A stretch of 64,000 nucleotides of DNA, from positions 710 to 64,709 of the forward strand of contig NZ_NKYF01000004.1 in the NCBI RefSeq assembly GCF_002262885.1, in the 5' to 3' direction. Each line of letters opens with the position of its first letter. The stretch's first letter is position 1. Below, in pieces: positions 15,530 through 24,408 of the stretch. Position numbers and translations under genes: made by a program. Below the pieces are notes generated by a model. It was not told the DNA's origin, made no database searches, and was given only the letters and a program-made list of their open reading frames with translations. This stretch comes from Pseudonocardia sp. MH-G8. GTDB taxonomy: Bacteria; Actinomycetota; Actinomycetes; Mycobacteriales; Pseudonocardiaceae.

Positions 15530-16765
15530 GTGGAGCCGAACGCCAGGCTGCGTGTGCTGCGCGAGTCCCGGCCATCGCCCTCGATCCCGGGCGAGGTCAT
15601 GAGCCGGGCAGAACTCGCCGAAGCGGTCAACGCCGAACTCTGGCAGAGCACGGGCCGCCGCTACGCCCTCGACGCCCACACCATCGCCCGGTACGAGCGC
15701 GGCGCAGTGCGGTGGCCGAACGCCGCGTACCGCTCGGCTCTGCGGAAAGTGCTCGGAGCGACCGACGCCGGGCTCGGGTTCCGTCCCACTCCCCGCGGCC
15801 CGGCGGCGGGAAATGACGAGCTCGGCATGTTGGAGGTACGCCTCCCCGTCCCTGCACACGCCGGATGGCCGGAAGTCGAGCAGATTCGGAACGCGACGAC
15901 TGTGCTCGCGAGATCGGAGAACCTCTTCGGCGGCGGCGTCACGTGCCACGCGGCGGTCTCACAGCTGCGGGCGACGGCCGAGCTGCTCTCCGTTCCCGCG
16001 TCCAACGCAGTGAGCAGCGCCATGGCGGAGGCTGTCGGGAACATGGCCGGCGTGGTCGCGTTCACCGCCTTCGACATCGGCGATCACAAGGCGGCGAAGA
16101 CGTGCTTCCAGTTCGCCTTGCGATGCGCGAACGACGCCGGGTCGTGGCAGCTCCGCTCCAACGTCCTCGCGGAGATGGCGCGCACCGCGGCTCACGGGGG
16201 GCGGTTCGACGACGCGCTTTCGCTGGTCGAGCTGGCGCAGGTCCGCTCGGATCGGCTCACGGCGACCGCGCAGGCGATGACGGGCATGCTGCGCGCCCGA
16301 GCGCTCGCGCACCTGGACCGCCAAGCGGAGGCAGCGGCCGAGATCACCCGCGCTGACGACTGGATGACCCGCTCCGACGCGGCAGTCGATCCGCCATGGC
16401 TGTGCTACTACGACCAGGCGGAGCACCAGGGGAGCACAGGCCGCGTCCTCGCGGTACTCGCTGAGGCCCGACGTGACCCCCGGCCCGCGGCCGCACGCCT
16501 GGCCGAAGCTATCGAGTCCGCGGGAGACGCGTACCCGCGTTCACGCACCTTCTCGCGAACTCGACTGGCGACACTGCTCATGAAGCTCGGTGACCCTGAC
16601 GAGGCATCGGCCATCGGTCGAATCGCCCTCAGGGAGGCAGCACAATTCCGGTCACAGCGGATGCACCAGGAGTTGTCCGGGCTCGCCGCAGCGTCGCGAG
16701 TGCGGCCAACCGGCTCGACCGTCGAGTTGCGACAGATGATCGAAGCGTTGCCTCGCCGCTCCTGA
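15530..16765 (+). CDS. XRE-type helix-turn-helix protein with TPR-like C-terminus (paralogue)
   Basis: A 411-aa protein. The N-terminal 80 residues are close to those of the gene at 13205 (MSRAELAEAVNAELW, then LDAHTIARYERGAVRWPNAA), but the C-terminal helical region is different and has no RRDFL segment. The helices between about 160 and 400 look TPR-like. GTG 15530 matches the paralogue's start. It is followed 12 bases later by a phosphotransferase gene, a pairing seen repeatedly in actinobacteria, so the two are probably one operon. Confidence 0.8.
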   Translation: MEPNARLRVLRESRPSPSIPGEVMSRAELAEAVNAELWQSTGRRYALDAHTIARYERGAVRWPNAAYRSALRKVLGATDAGLGFRPTPRGPAAGNDELGMLEVRLPVPAHAGWPEVEQIRNATTVLARSENLFGGGVTCHAAVSQLRATAELLSVPASNAVSSAMAEAVGNMAGVVAFTAFDIGDHKAAKTCFQFALRCANDAGSWQLRSNVLAEMARTAAHGGRFDDALSLVELAQVRSDRLTATAQAMTGMLRARALAHLDRQAEAAAEITRADDWMTRSDAAVDPPWLCYYDQAEHQGSTGRVLAVLAEARRDPRPAAARLAEAIESAGDAYPRSRTFSRTRLATLLMKLGDPDEASAIGRIALREAAQFRSQRMHQELSGLAAASRVRPTGSTVELRQMIEALPRRS

Positions 16766-16777
16766 CAGGATCGGACG

Positions 16778-17656
16778 GTGCCGATCGACGCCGAGACCCT
16801 CGAACAGGTGGTGACCGACGCAGCAGGCCTCGCCGGGGTCGACGGCAGCAATCCGCGCCTGCTCAGGAACGGAAGCAACGCGATGTTCCGGCTACCCGGA
16901 GGCGTGATCGCACGTGTGGCGCCGGCCGGTCGTGCGGTCGTCGCCGAACGAGAGGTCCGCGTCGCGCGGTGGCTCGCTGCCCAGGGCCTCGCCGTCACTA
17001 CCCCCCTGCACGACGTACCCCAGCCGACTCTCTTAGGGCAGCGCCCCATCACCTGGTGGGTAGCACTTCCCCCGCACAGGCCGGGCACCACGGGCGAGCT
17101 CGGTTCAGTGTTGCGCGACGTCCACGCCCTCCCCCCACCCCCGTTCGCACTCCCCCGCCACGACCCGTTCCGCGGGATCTCGACCCGCATCCACGAGACC
17201 AGAGCGCTGCCTGACGACGATCGCAGCTGGCTCTCCCGCCACCTCGCGCAACTCCGCCAGGAGTTCGCACAGCAGGCACCGTTCCGCCCACCCCGCCTCA
17301 TGCACGGCGACGCGTGGCAAGGCAACCTCGCCGTCATCGACGACAGCCCACCCATCCTGCTCGACTTCGAGAACGTCTCCCTCGGCGACGCCGCCTGGGA
17401 CCTCGTACAGATCGCCGTCGACCACACCGACTTCGCCCGGATCAGCCGCGACGAGTACACCAACTTCGTCGACGCCTACGGGGACGACGTCCTCACCTGG
17501 CCCGCCTACCCGCTCGCCACCGCCATCCAAGAGCTGCGATGGGTCGCCTTCGCACTCAGCAAGGCCGACGACCCACCGGCGCTCCCCGAAATCCGCCACC
17601 GCGTGGCCTGCATCCGCGGCACGGTCCCGAAACCCTGGACGTGGACCGCGTTCTGA
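16778..17656 (+). CDS. Aminoglycoside-phosphotransferase-family kinase
   Basis: The 292-aa protein has the APH/choline-kinase fold: a nucleotide-lobe region with VIARVAP, the catalytic loop HGDAWQGN (Asp base and Asn metal ligand, about 177-184) and the metal-binding LDFENVSLGDAAWDL. Members phosphorylate aminoglycosides, small alcohols or unknown metabolites; context with an XRE/TPR regulator gives no substrate. GTG 16778 begins the domain. No close resistance-gene context is present, so resistance is not claimed. Confidence 0.83.
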   Translation: MPIDAETLEQVVTDAAGLAGVDGSNPRLLRNGSNAMFRLPGGVIARVAPAGRAVVAEREVRVARWLAAQGLAVTTPLHDVPQPTLLGQRPITWWVALPPHRPGTTGELGSVLRDVHALPPPPFALPRHDPFRGISTRIHETRALPDDDRSWLSRHLAQLRQEFAQQAPFRPPRLMHGDAWQGNLAVIDDSPPILLDFENVSLGDAAWDLVQIAVDHTDFARISRDEYTNFVDAYGDDVLTWPAYPLATAIQELRWVAFALSKADDPPALPEIRHRVACIRGTVPKPWTWTAF

Positions 17657-17779
17657 AGGTGCGATTACCGTCACGGGCGCTTCAGGTTCGAAGGACGAGA
17701 ACTTATGCCTGTCAGCGATCAACGACCGGAATCGCGGCGATGCCCTCCTTGACGAGGTCGCGAATACCGGACGCCACGG

Positions 17780-18790
17780 TCAAGCCGACGGAGGCTGATA
17801 GGTTAGCGAGAGCCCGTCGGTGCGGCCGTCGCGAAGAAAGTGCATGAGATCCGCGTTCTGCGCCCGCTCAGCATCGGTCGTTGCCGGCATCTGAAGTCGT
17901 AAACGCTCGTAGAGTGCGAAGCGATTTAACGTGATCAGAACGCTCAGCGCCCGGCCGTACTCAGCAGCTGCGACCACTGATCCACGGTACGCGAGGTACG
18001 CCGCCGCGTAAGGGACTAGCGCGACGAGGAGCCACGACCCGTGCCGGGCAAGGAAGACGACAGTCAAGGCTGTCGCCAGCAGCGACACAACCGTCATCCG
18101 AACTGCGAGATCGAGCTGCGACCGTTGATCCTCCATGTACTCGACGTCTGCGGGATCCGATACGCTAATCAGATACGGGACCGATACGATCGGATCAATA
18201 TTGTAAGCGGAGCCCACCGTCCACTCGTATCGACGCAGGATGTTGCCCAGACGAGTCGGCATGAACTCGTCTCGATTGACCGGGAAGGCATCCGCGATCC
18301 GGTCCAGCTCAGAGTGCACGGCTGCCAGTTCGGCCATTTCGGCTCGCAGTGCAGGACCCTGCCCAGGAGGGACCCCTGGCGCATCTAACTGTGCTCTTCG
18401 ACTGCCCTTCTGCCGGGCCACCGCCGCTCGTTCCCTGCGCAGTGCCCGCACTCGATGCCAGTGCGCGTTGATGCGGGCAAGGCGCACTGCTCGCGCTAGC
18501 GGCGATACCCCCCAATATCCCTCAAGAAATTGGACAAATGCGAACTGCAGTGGGTGCAGCACCACGCCAAGCCCGAGTGCAGCGAGGACGAGGCCCGCGG
18601 CGCCACCGAGTCCGATCTCACTGAAGCTCGCGAGCGCGGCCGCCGGGTCCGGTGTCCTAAACCAGGCTCCACTCCCGACGAGGAGCACGGTCCACGCCAC
18701 GAGAATTGCCGATGGCACGGCGCTGACGAGACTGAAGTAGCGGCCTATTGACTCACGTGTCGTCGCCGCAATCTGCGATAAGTCAGCCAC
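17780..18790 (-). CDS. Membrane protein of unknown function
   Basis: A 336-aa protein with about four hydrophobic segments: two near the N-terminus (about 23-43 and 60-85) and two around 230-270. A long polar, charged cytoplasmic region of about 130 residues separates the pairs, with heptad-like charged stretches (RRERAAVARQKGSRRAQL). No family is recognised. GTG 18790 overlaps the end of the upstream zinc-ribbon gene by 8 bases, implying coupled expression. Confidence 0.65.
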   Translation of the reverse strand: MADLSQIAATTRESIGRYFSLVSAVPSAILVAWTVLLVGSGAWFRTPDPAAALASFSEIGLGGAAGLVLAALGLGVVLHPLQFAFVQFLEGYWGVSPLARAVRLARINAHWHRVRALRRERAAVARQKGSRRAQLDAPGVPPGQGPALRAEMAELAAVHSELDRIADAFPVNRDEFMPTRLGNILRRYEWTVGSAYNIDPIVSVPYLISVSDPADVEYMEDQRSQLDLAVRMTVVSLLATALTVVFLARHGSWLLVALVPYAAAYLAYRGSVVAAAEYGRALSVLITLNRFALYERLRLQMPATTDAERAQNADLMHFLRDGRTDGLSLTYQPPSA

Positions 18791-18941
18791 GGCGCACCTC
18801 GAACACGTGGCCGCAATCAGGACAGACGTACATTCGTCCTTCCGACTCTGCGTCCGGTCCGCCGCATTCTGGGCATTCCGCGGGCTCTTCGTCGCTACCC
18901 CTTCGGCGACCTGGGGGACGACGGGGGGAACCGTGTGTCAC
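18783..18941 (-). CDS. Small zinc-ribbon protein coupled to membrane protein
   Basis: A 52-aa product read directly from the minus strand. It has a basic N-terminus, an acidic link and a zinc ribbon with two CxxC knuckles, AECPECGGPD and YVCPDCGHVF, about 12 residues apart. GTG 18941 is the likely start (GTG 18950 is possible). Its stop lies inside the first codons of the membrane-protein gene, an 8-bp overlap. Tandem CPxCG pairs bind one zinc and often mediate protein or RNA contacts. Function unknown. Confidence 0.6.
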   Translation of the reverse strand: MTHGSPRRPPGRRRGSDEEPAECPECGGPDAESEGRMYVCPDCGHVFEVRRG

Positions 18942-19036
18942 ATGGCCCACCTGCCCTCACGTCCGGCGCCGCACCGGCGATGATAGGAGGTGCTGGCCCC
19001 TTCTGTCCCGCGTCCGACGTGCGATGATCTGCCCCG

Positions 19037-19669
19037 ATGTCCACTCCGGCCAGGCCCACCGCGCTCGCCGCTGTCTGGGCTGGGCCGGCAGTCGCGATCG
19101 TTCTGGTGGCTGTCGCCGGTCAGGTCTTCGGTGTGCTGGGAGCGGTCATAGGTGTGGGCTGCTCGGCCGCCGCAATCTCGTTCTCAGCCGGGGAGGCGCT
19201 CGCGGACGGTCATCGTCGCCGCGCGTTCGCCGTCGCTGCGCTCGTCCTCCTACTTGCAGCCATGACGGTCTTCGCATGGCAGGGAGCTTGGCCGTGGTCG
19301 CGAGCCACTGCATCCGCAGTAGGCGGTGACGATCTACGAGGTCAGCGTATCGAGCCTGACCAGGTGACAGAGCTACGAGGAGCATCGCTCGCAGGTGCGG
19401 ACCTCGCTGGGCTCGAAATGCGCAGCGCGGACCTGGCCGGCGTGGCAGCCCCGGGAGCGACGTTCCGCGATACCGACCTCACCGCTGCCTCACTTCGGGG
19501 TGCAGACCTCCGCGGAGCGGACTTGCGCGGCGCTTGTCTGATCGACGCAGATCTGGCGGGAGCAGACCTCACCGGAGCAAACGTCGCAGGCGCCGCTGTC
19601 GCCGTCCCGGAGGGAGTCATCACGATCGGAACGCCTGCGTCCAAAACCTCGCCACCCTCCTGTCGCTGA
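19037..19669 (+). CDS. Pentapeptide-repeat membrane protein
   Basis: The 210-aa protein has two or three N-terminal membrane segments (about 8-50 and 62-85) followed by roughly 14 pentapeptide repeats of form A(D/N)LxG (DLRGADLRGACLIDADL and neighbours, about 110-190). Such repeats form a right-handed quadrilateral beta-helix, here on a membrane anchor. Known pentapeptide proteins range from gyrase protection to channel-associated roles; nothing here decides between them. ATG 19037 is clear. No operon partner is obvious. Confidence 0.8.
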   Translation: MSTPARPTALAAVWAGPAVAIVLVAVAGQVFGVLGAVIGVGCSAAAISFSAGEALADGHRRRAFAVAALVLLLAAMTVFAWQGAWPWSRATASAVGGDDLRGQRIEPDQVTELRGASLAGADLAGLEMRSADLAGVAAPGATFRDTDLTAASLRGADLRGADLRGACLIDADLAGADLTGANVAGAAVAVPEGVITIGTPASKTSPPSCR

Positions 19670-19821
19670 CCAGCGTCCTCGCCGGCGACGAGCACCCCGG
19701 AGCTGAAAGCGAGCGCGCGTTCAACACAGCTCACCAGCTGGCCTCGAGGTTCGGACAGGGCCATCAGCTCGCGCGCATCAACACCATCCGCGCCGACCTC
19801 GCAAGCGCGCGGTCAGGATGA
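19630..19821 (+). pseudogene. Possible 3' remnant of a TPR-type regulator gene
   Basis: An open frame in this stretch gives a helical peptide (LATLLSLTSVLAGDEHPGAE, then AFNTAHQLASRFGQGHQLAR) ending at TGA 19819-19821. The composition looks like the tail of an XRE/TPR protein. It lacks its own start, begins inside the pentapeptide gene's last codons and has no upstream domain. It could also be a chance frame. Confidence 0.3.
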
Positions 19822-19984
19822 GGGCACGACGACCGACACGAGAGGCAGCAGTTGCTCCGGCCTGAAGCAGCCGTCACACCCCAGCAGCGAGAGGACGCGC
19901 TCCTCCCTGTGGCACTACCGCCTACTCGGCCACGAGCTGCGGAGCTGCGATGCCGCGATCGGGCTCGGCAGCCACGACCTCGGT

Positions 19985-20527
19985 GTGGCCACGTACGCCG
20001 CCGAGCTGTACGACCGCGGGCTGTTCCCCGTTCTCGTCTTCACCGGCGCCTCCTCCCCCACGACTCGCGACCGCTTCCCACGAGGCGAGGCCGCCCGCTA
20101 CCGCGAGCATGCCCTTGAGCTCGGCGTACCGGACACCGCGATCCTCGTCGACCCCCACGCCACGAACACCGGCGCGAACATCGTCAACTCCCGGGCGCTC
20201 CTCGACGACGCCGGCCTCCGACCCGCGAGCATCCTGCTGATCTCGAAGCCCTACGCGGAGCGGCGCAGCTACGCCACCGCCCGAAAGCTCTGGCCCGAGG
20301 TCGATGTCATCTGCGCCGCCGCACCGATCGGGTTCGAGGCGTATGTCAAGACGATCGGCGACGAGCGGCGGGTCATCGACATGATGGTCGGTGACCTGGA
20401 GCGCATCCTCGAGTACCCCGCTCGTGGGTTCACGATCGCGCAGGACGTCCCGGGAGACATCGAGGCGGCGTATCACCGCCTCCGTGCTGCCGGCTTCGTC
20501 AGCCGAACCATCACGCCGTCGAGATGA
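19985..20527 (+). CDS. YdcF/ElyC-like DUF218 protein, apparently frameshifted at its 5' end
   Basis: The readable 180-aa part is DUF218 (YdcF type): FTGASSPTTRDRFPRGEA, HATNTGANIVNSR and SKPYAERRSYATARK are family hallmarks. The conserved N-terminus (LLGHELRSCDAAIGLGSHDL) lies upstream of GTG 19985 in the same frame but has no ATG/GTG. A plausible start region (VTPQQREDALL) is in another frame from 19852; removing one C near 19904-19908 (ctcctccctgtgg) would fuse it to WHYRLLGHEL. The gene is thus probably a recent frameshift pseudogene, or the base is an error. No operon partner. Confidence 0.65.
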   Translation: MATYAAELYDRGLFPVLVFTGASSPTTRDRFPRGEAARYREHALELGVPDTAILVDPHATNTGANIVNSRALLDDAGLRPASILLISKPYAERRSYATARKLWPEVDVICAAAPIGFEAYVKTIGDERRVIDMMVGDLERILEYPARGFTIAQDVPGDIEAAYHRLRAAGFVSRTITPSR

Positions 20528-20601
20528 GCGATTCGCACTTCCACACCGCATCTACCGAGATCGACGCGATGTACCTCGCCATCGTGTGAGACGGGTCCTG
20601 C

Positions 20602-20671
20602 CCACCGTCCGCGAGCTCGATCCCGTCCAGCGACCTGATCACTACGCTCCCGCTGGGCATCGTCACGGTCC
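20602..20671 (-). pseudogene. Debris: 5' end of an alpha/beta-hydrolase gene
   Basis: About 65 of 70 bases match 15227-15295, which is the start codon and first codons of the hydrolase gene, including cgacctgatcactacgctcc. The minus strand still reads MPSGSVVIRSLDGIEL before losing the frame. Only this tip is present. Confidence 0.7.
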
Positions 20672-21874
20672 AGATGTCGACATCGCCGCGCTGAACCCGA
20701 AGTCCGTCGGATAGCCAGGGTCGGTGATGGCCGGCCGGTCCATCCTGAATGCGGCGATCTCCCGCTCCGTTCCCCCGTCACACGCCAGGTCGGCGAGGAT
20801 GTCACCGACCAGGCCGGCGAACTTCGCTGCGTGCCCGGCGCCGACGAACAGCGCAATGCGGGGATGCCCCGGCACCGTGTCCAGGATGAAGTTGCGGTCC
20901 GGGGTCAGGTCGTAGACGCAGGCCTTCGTCATCAGCTCCGGGCCGAGGGCGTCGGGCAGATGCCGGGCCATGAACGCGGTCAGGTCGTCCCGGTTCCCCT
21001 CGTCGGGCTCCCACGACCGGGTCTCCTGCGTCACTACCCGGCCCGAGACGTCGCGGCCTGCTTTGGTCGCGGCCTCCCCGTAGACGGGGAACCCGTAGTA
21101 GGTCGCCTGCGGGCCGTGGTAGATCCACACCCCGAACCGGTCCGGGGCGAACTCGCGAAGGTGTGGCGTCGACCAATAGGTCACCTGCTCGTGGGTGAGC
21201 GTGATCGGGACCCGGACGTCGAGGCCGTTCAACGCGGTCGGCGTCCACGACCCCGCGCACACCGAGAGCGTGTCCGCGGAGAATGTGCCGCGATCGGTGA
21301 CGACGAGTACCCGGTCGGCCTCCGACTCGATCCTCTGCACCGCCGTCCGGTCCAGGAACTCGACCCCGTCCTGGCGGGCCAGCGCGATGTGCGCTGCGTT
21401 GACCTTGCGGATGTCGAGGATGCCCGAGTCGGCTTGGTACACAGCGATCGCGTCCTCGGGCAGATGCCACTGCGGCTGGCGGCGGCGCAGTTCCGCCGAG
21501 TCCAGGACGGTGCAGTCGTGCCCGGCCGCGGCGAGCGCCGCCTGGTAGCTCGCGACCATGACCTCGCCGTCGGCGCCGATCCCGATGTCGATGCCACCGG
21601 TACGCGTGATCAGTGCCAAACCGGTCCGTTCCTGCACCGCCTCGAACATGGCGTACGAAGGACCGGTGAGCGCGGTGTAGTCGGCGGAGTGATAGGCGTG
21701 CCGGATGATCCGGGAATGGTCCTCGGATGCACCGAGACCGTGACCCAGGTCGTACTGCTCGATCGCGAGCACGTCACCGCCGCGCCGGCGGCCCACCCAG
21801 TAGGCCGCGGCGGCACCGATGGCGCCGACTCCGAGCACGATGTGGGCGAACCGGCGCTGCACCCTCTTGGGCAT
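20663..21874 (-). CDS. FAD-dependent amine/amino-acid oxidase (DAO/SoxA family)
   Basis: The 403-aa protein starts with a Rossmann FAD site (HIVLGVGAIGAAAAYWVG), followed by the ADP-ribose acid (LAIEQYDLGHGLGASEDHSR), typical of the monomeric sarcosine oxidase/N-methyltryptophan oxidase group. The C-terminus has ALFVGAGHAAKFAGLVGDIL, the second FAD contact. The covalent-flavin Cys of SoxA is plausibly at ELMTKACVYDLTPDRNF. It oxidises an unknown secondary amine, giving aldehyde or keto acid plus H2O2. ATG 21874 follows GGGAGG. It lies 99 bases downstream of the PucR gene on the same strand. Confidence 0.87.
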   Translation of the reverse strand: MPKRVQRRFAHIVLGVGAIGAAAAYWVGRRRGGDVLAIEQYDLGHGLGASEDHSRIIRHAYHSADYTALTGPSYAMFEAVQERTGLALITRTGGIDIGIGADGEVMVASYQAALAAAGHDCTVLDSAELRRRQPQWHLPEDAIAVYQADSGILDIRKVNAAHIALARQDGVEFLDRTAVQRIESEADRVLVVTDRGTFSADTLSVCAGSWTPTALNGLDVRVPITLTHEQVTYWSTPHLREFAPDRFGVWIYHGPQATYYGFPVYGEAATKAGRDVSGRVVTQETRSWEPDEGNRDDLTAFMARHLPDALGPELMTKACVYDLTPDRNFILDTVPGHPRIALFVGAGHAAKFAGLVGDILADLACDGGTEREIAAFRMDRPAITDPGYPTDFGFSAAMSTSGP

Positions 21875-21973
21875 CGAACCTCCCTGGTTGCTCGGTCCAC
21901 CGTGCCGCTGCGAGCGGGTCGCGACATCGCACACCGTGCCCGCATTTCCGAGCTCGGACGCGACACCGTGTGG

Positions 21974-23122
21974 CTACCCGGGGCGTCCGAGCCGGAGCAG
22001 CTTGACCGCAAGGTGCGCCAGGAGCCGGTCCCCGCCGTCGGCGAGGTCGAGGCCACTGATCTCCTCGATGCGGTCCAGGCGGTGGTACAGCGTGCTGCGG
22101 TGGACGGCGAGCAACTGCGCCGTCCACTGCTTGTTGCCGGCGCAGTCGAGGAAAACCTCCAGGCTGTGGAGCAGCTCGTGGCCGGGGCCGAGGCGCAGCA
22201 GGTTCACGACACCGATCGGCAACACGTCGGGGTCCACGACATCGGCCGGGATCTGGCCGAGCAACGTGTAGGCGCCGAGCCTGCCGAAATCGGCCACGGC
22301 AGCCTCCTCGCCGAGCGACTCGACAACCGACAGGGCGATCATGGCCTGCCGATGGGCCACCGTTGCCGCACCCAGGCCCTGCGTCGGTGCCCCGAGTCCG
22401 ACGCGGATCCCCGGGAGGGACGCGCGCAGGGTGTCGGCCGTGTCGCGCAGGGCCTGCTCGACGCTGCGCCGGCCGGCGAGCAGCACCGTGACCTGACGGC
22501 GGCCCGAGGAGCTCAGCCAGCTCGCCGGCGGAAGGCCCCGGCAGGCGAGGTGGACCGCGACCCGGACGTCGGTGTCGGCATGGCGGGCGACGAGGACGCC
22601 GACGTGGGTGTCGTCGTCGATCAGGCCCTGCTGCAACAACTCGGTCACCGCCTCCGCCCGTTCGCCGGCCGACGCGTCGAACAGCCGGTCGAGCAGATGC
22701 CCCGCGAGCGCCCGGTCATGGTCACGGACGATCAGGCGCTCGTGCAGCAGTACCGCGATCGCGTTCGCCGCGGCAACCGCATCGACCCGCTCCTCGACGG
22801 TGAGGGTGTCGTCCTCGTCGATCAACCAGACGAAGCCGAGCAGCGTGTCGCGGTATCGGACCGGGACGACCAGCCGGGCGTGCAGGCCGAGGTTCGGGTT
22901 GGGCGGCACCCGTGTCGGCGCGCTGATGAGACGCAACTCCGCGAGGTCGACGTCCTCGGGGCGCGTGCGCCGATGCAGCACCGACCACACCCTGGCGGGG
23001 TCGGAGTCCCCGCGGTCGGGGCTCGCCGCGACGAGCTGGAGCGAGTGATCGTCGACGGCGACCGAGCGTCGCAGCCGCGCGGCCAGCGCCTCGGCAATCT
23101 GCTGCACCCGCTCCACCGTCAC
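21974..23122 (-). CDS. PucR/CdaR-type transcriptional regulator
   Basis: The 382-aa protein has an N-terminal sensing region (about 1-150, GAF-like) and ends with the PucR helix-turn-helix (about 318-375): LEVFLDCAGNKQWTAQLLAV, then HRSTLYHRLDRIEEISGLDL. Members control purine, sugar-acid or amino-acid catabolism. GTG 23122 overlaps the stop of the upstream lyase gene (GTGA), so enzyme and regulator are translationally coupled. The palindrome at 24378-24408, ahead of the lyase, is a candidate binding site. Confidence 0.88.
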   Translation of the reverse strand: MTVERVQQIAEALAARLRRSVAVDDHSLQLVAASPDRGDSDPARVWSVLHRRTRPEDVDLAELRLISAPTRVPPNPNLGLHARLVVPVRYRDTLLGFVWLIDEDDTLTVEERVDAVAAANAIAVLLHERLIVRDHDRALAGHLLDRLFDASAGERAEAVTELLQQGLIDDDTHVGVLVARHADTDVRVAVHLACRGLPPASWLSSSGRRQVTVLLAGRRSVEQALRDTADTLRASLPGIRVGLGAPTQGLGAATVAHRQAMIALSVVESLGEEAAVADFGRLGAYTLLGQIPADVVDPDVLPIGVVNLLRLGPGHELLHSLEVFLDCAGNKQWTAQLLAVHRSTLYHRLDRIEEISGLDLADGGDRLLAHLAVKLLRLGRPG

Positions 23123-24312
23123 CCGGCCAGTGTCGCCCCCTGGTCCAGTGCAGCGTCAAGATCGGCGACAAGGTCGTCGACGTCCTCGAGGCCGATAGAC
23201 AGTCGGACCAATGTCTCGGGCACCGCGGCCTGCGTCCCGCCCGTCGTGCAGTGCGTCATGTTGGCGGGGTGCTGGATCAGCGACTCCACGCTGCCCAGCG
23301 AGACCGCGAGCGTGAACAGCCGTGTGCGGGCACACACCGCGGCGGCGTCCTCGCGGGATCCCCGGACCTCGAACGAGACGACGCCGCCGAAGTCGGTCAT
23401 CTGCCGCTTCGCGAGGTCGTGCTGGGGGTGCGAGTGCAGGCCCGGGTAGTGGACCCGAGCCACCGCGGGGTGCGCGGTCAGCATCTCCGCGATCCGCATC
23501 GCGGCCGCACTGACGTGGCGCATCCGCACTGGCAGCGACTTCGTACCGCGCAGGACCAGCCACGCGTCCATCGGCCCCGCAACGCCACCGATCACACCGC
23601 TGGTGCGGTCGATCAGCTCGGCCATCGCCTCCGAGCCGGAGACGATCACCCCGCCCGTCACGTCGGAGTGCCCGCCGAGGTACTTCGTCGTCGAGTGGAT
23701 CACCAGGTCGGCGCCGAGCGCAAGGGGCTGCTGCAGGTAGGGAGAGGCGAAGGTGCTGTCCACCGCGAGGACCGCACCGGCCTCGTGGGCCAGGTCGGCG
23801 ACCGCGGCCACATCAGTGATCCGCAAGCGTGGGTTGGACGGCGTCTCGACCCACACGAGGGATGTGTCCGGCATGATCGCCGCCGCAACGGCACCGAGAT
23901 CGGACATGTCCACGACGGCGGTTCGGACTCCCCAGCGGGACAACACCGACGAGAACAGATCCCAGGTGCCCCCATAGATGCTGTCGGGCACCACGACGTG
24001 CGATCCGGCGTGGCACGTCGCCAGCACGGTGGTGGTGATCGCGGCCATACCCGACGCCGTGGCGGTGGCCCCGGATCCACCCTCCAGCGCGGCCAGGCAG
24101 TGCTCGAGCGCCGCGCGCGTCGGGTTGGCGATGCGGGAATAGTCCCAGCCACCGTCCAGCACGACCGCCCGTTCGAAGGTCGAGCTCATGTGCACGGGCA
24201 CCGACAACGCCCCGGCGTGCTCCTCCGGGTACTGCCCGGCGTGGACGGCGCGCGTCTCCGGTGACAGCTCGTCATAGGAGGCGCGCCGGTGCGGGTCTGC
24301 GTACCCGGTCAT
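23119..24312 (-). CDS. PLP-dependent Cys/Met-metabolism lyase (methionine gamma-lyase-like)
   Basis: A 397-aa fold-type-I PLP enzyme of the Cys/Met metabolism family. Visible are YSRIANPTRAALEHCLAALE, the stacking Tyr in DSIYGG, the PLP-Asp region AVDSTFASPYLQQPL and the Schiff-base Lys in HSTTKYLGGHSDV. The combination and catabolic context suggest methionine gamma-lyase or cystathionine gamma-lyase; sequence alone does not decide. ATG 24312 is clear. It heads a minus-strand operon lyase-PucR (and perhaps the oxidase), divergent from an MFS transporter that may import the substrate. Confidence 0.88.
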   Translation of the reverse strand: MTGYADPHRRASYDELSPETRAVHAGQYPEEHAGALSVPVHMSSTFERAVVLDGGWDYSRIANPTRAALEHCLAALEGGSGATATASGMAAITTTVLATCHAGSHVVVPDSIYGGTWDLFSSVLSRWGVRTAVVDMSDLGAVAAAIMPDTSLVWVETPSNPRLRITDVAAVADLAHEAGAVLAVDSTFASPYLQQPLALGADLVIHSTTKYLGGHSDVTGGVIVSGSEAMAELIDRTSGVIGGVAGPMDAWLVLRGTKSLPVRMRHVSAAAMRIAEMLTAHPAVARVHYPGLHSHPQHDLAKRQMTDFGGVVSFEVRGSREDAAAVCARTRLFTLAVSLGSVESLIQHPANMTHCTTGGTQAAVPETLVRLSIGLEDVDDLVADLDAALDQGATLAG

Positions 24313-24377
24313 CGTGATCTCCCCTCCCGTCGCCCTGCCCAGTCTCGAACCGGGCGGTCGGGCCACCGAGCGGCACG

Positions 24378-24408
24378 GTGTCGCAATCGCGCATCTGGAT
24401 TGCGGCAC
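24378..24408. promoter_or_regulatory. Candidate operator between lyase operon and MFS gene
   Basis: Arms GTGTCGCAATCG (24378-24389) and GGATTGCGGCAC (24397-24408) are inverted repeats matching at 10 of 12 positions with a 7-base spacer. A second dyad, GCCGGAT...ATCCGGC, lies at 24412-24431. Both sit between the divergent starts at 24312 and 24484. Binding by the PucR protein is inference. Confidence 0.5.

Noticed and set aside
16778..17656. Aminoglycoside resistance gene
   Set aside because: The APH fold is clear, but similarity to resistance enzymes is only general, and the context is a regulator pair common in actinobacterial chromosomes.
17690..17779. Minus-strand frame just past the membrane-protein stop giving GLTVASGIRDLVKEGIAAIP
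   Set aside because: It could be a lost C-terminus, but there is no start and no family match; too short to support.
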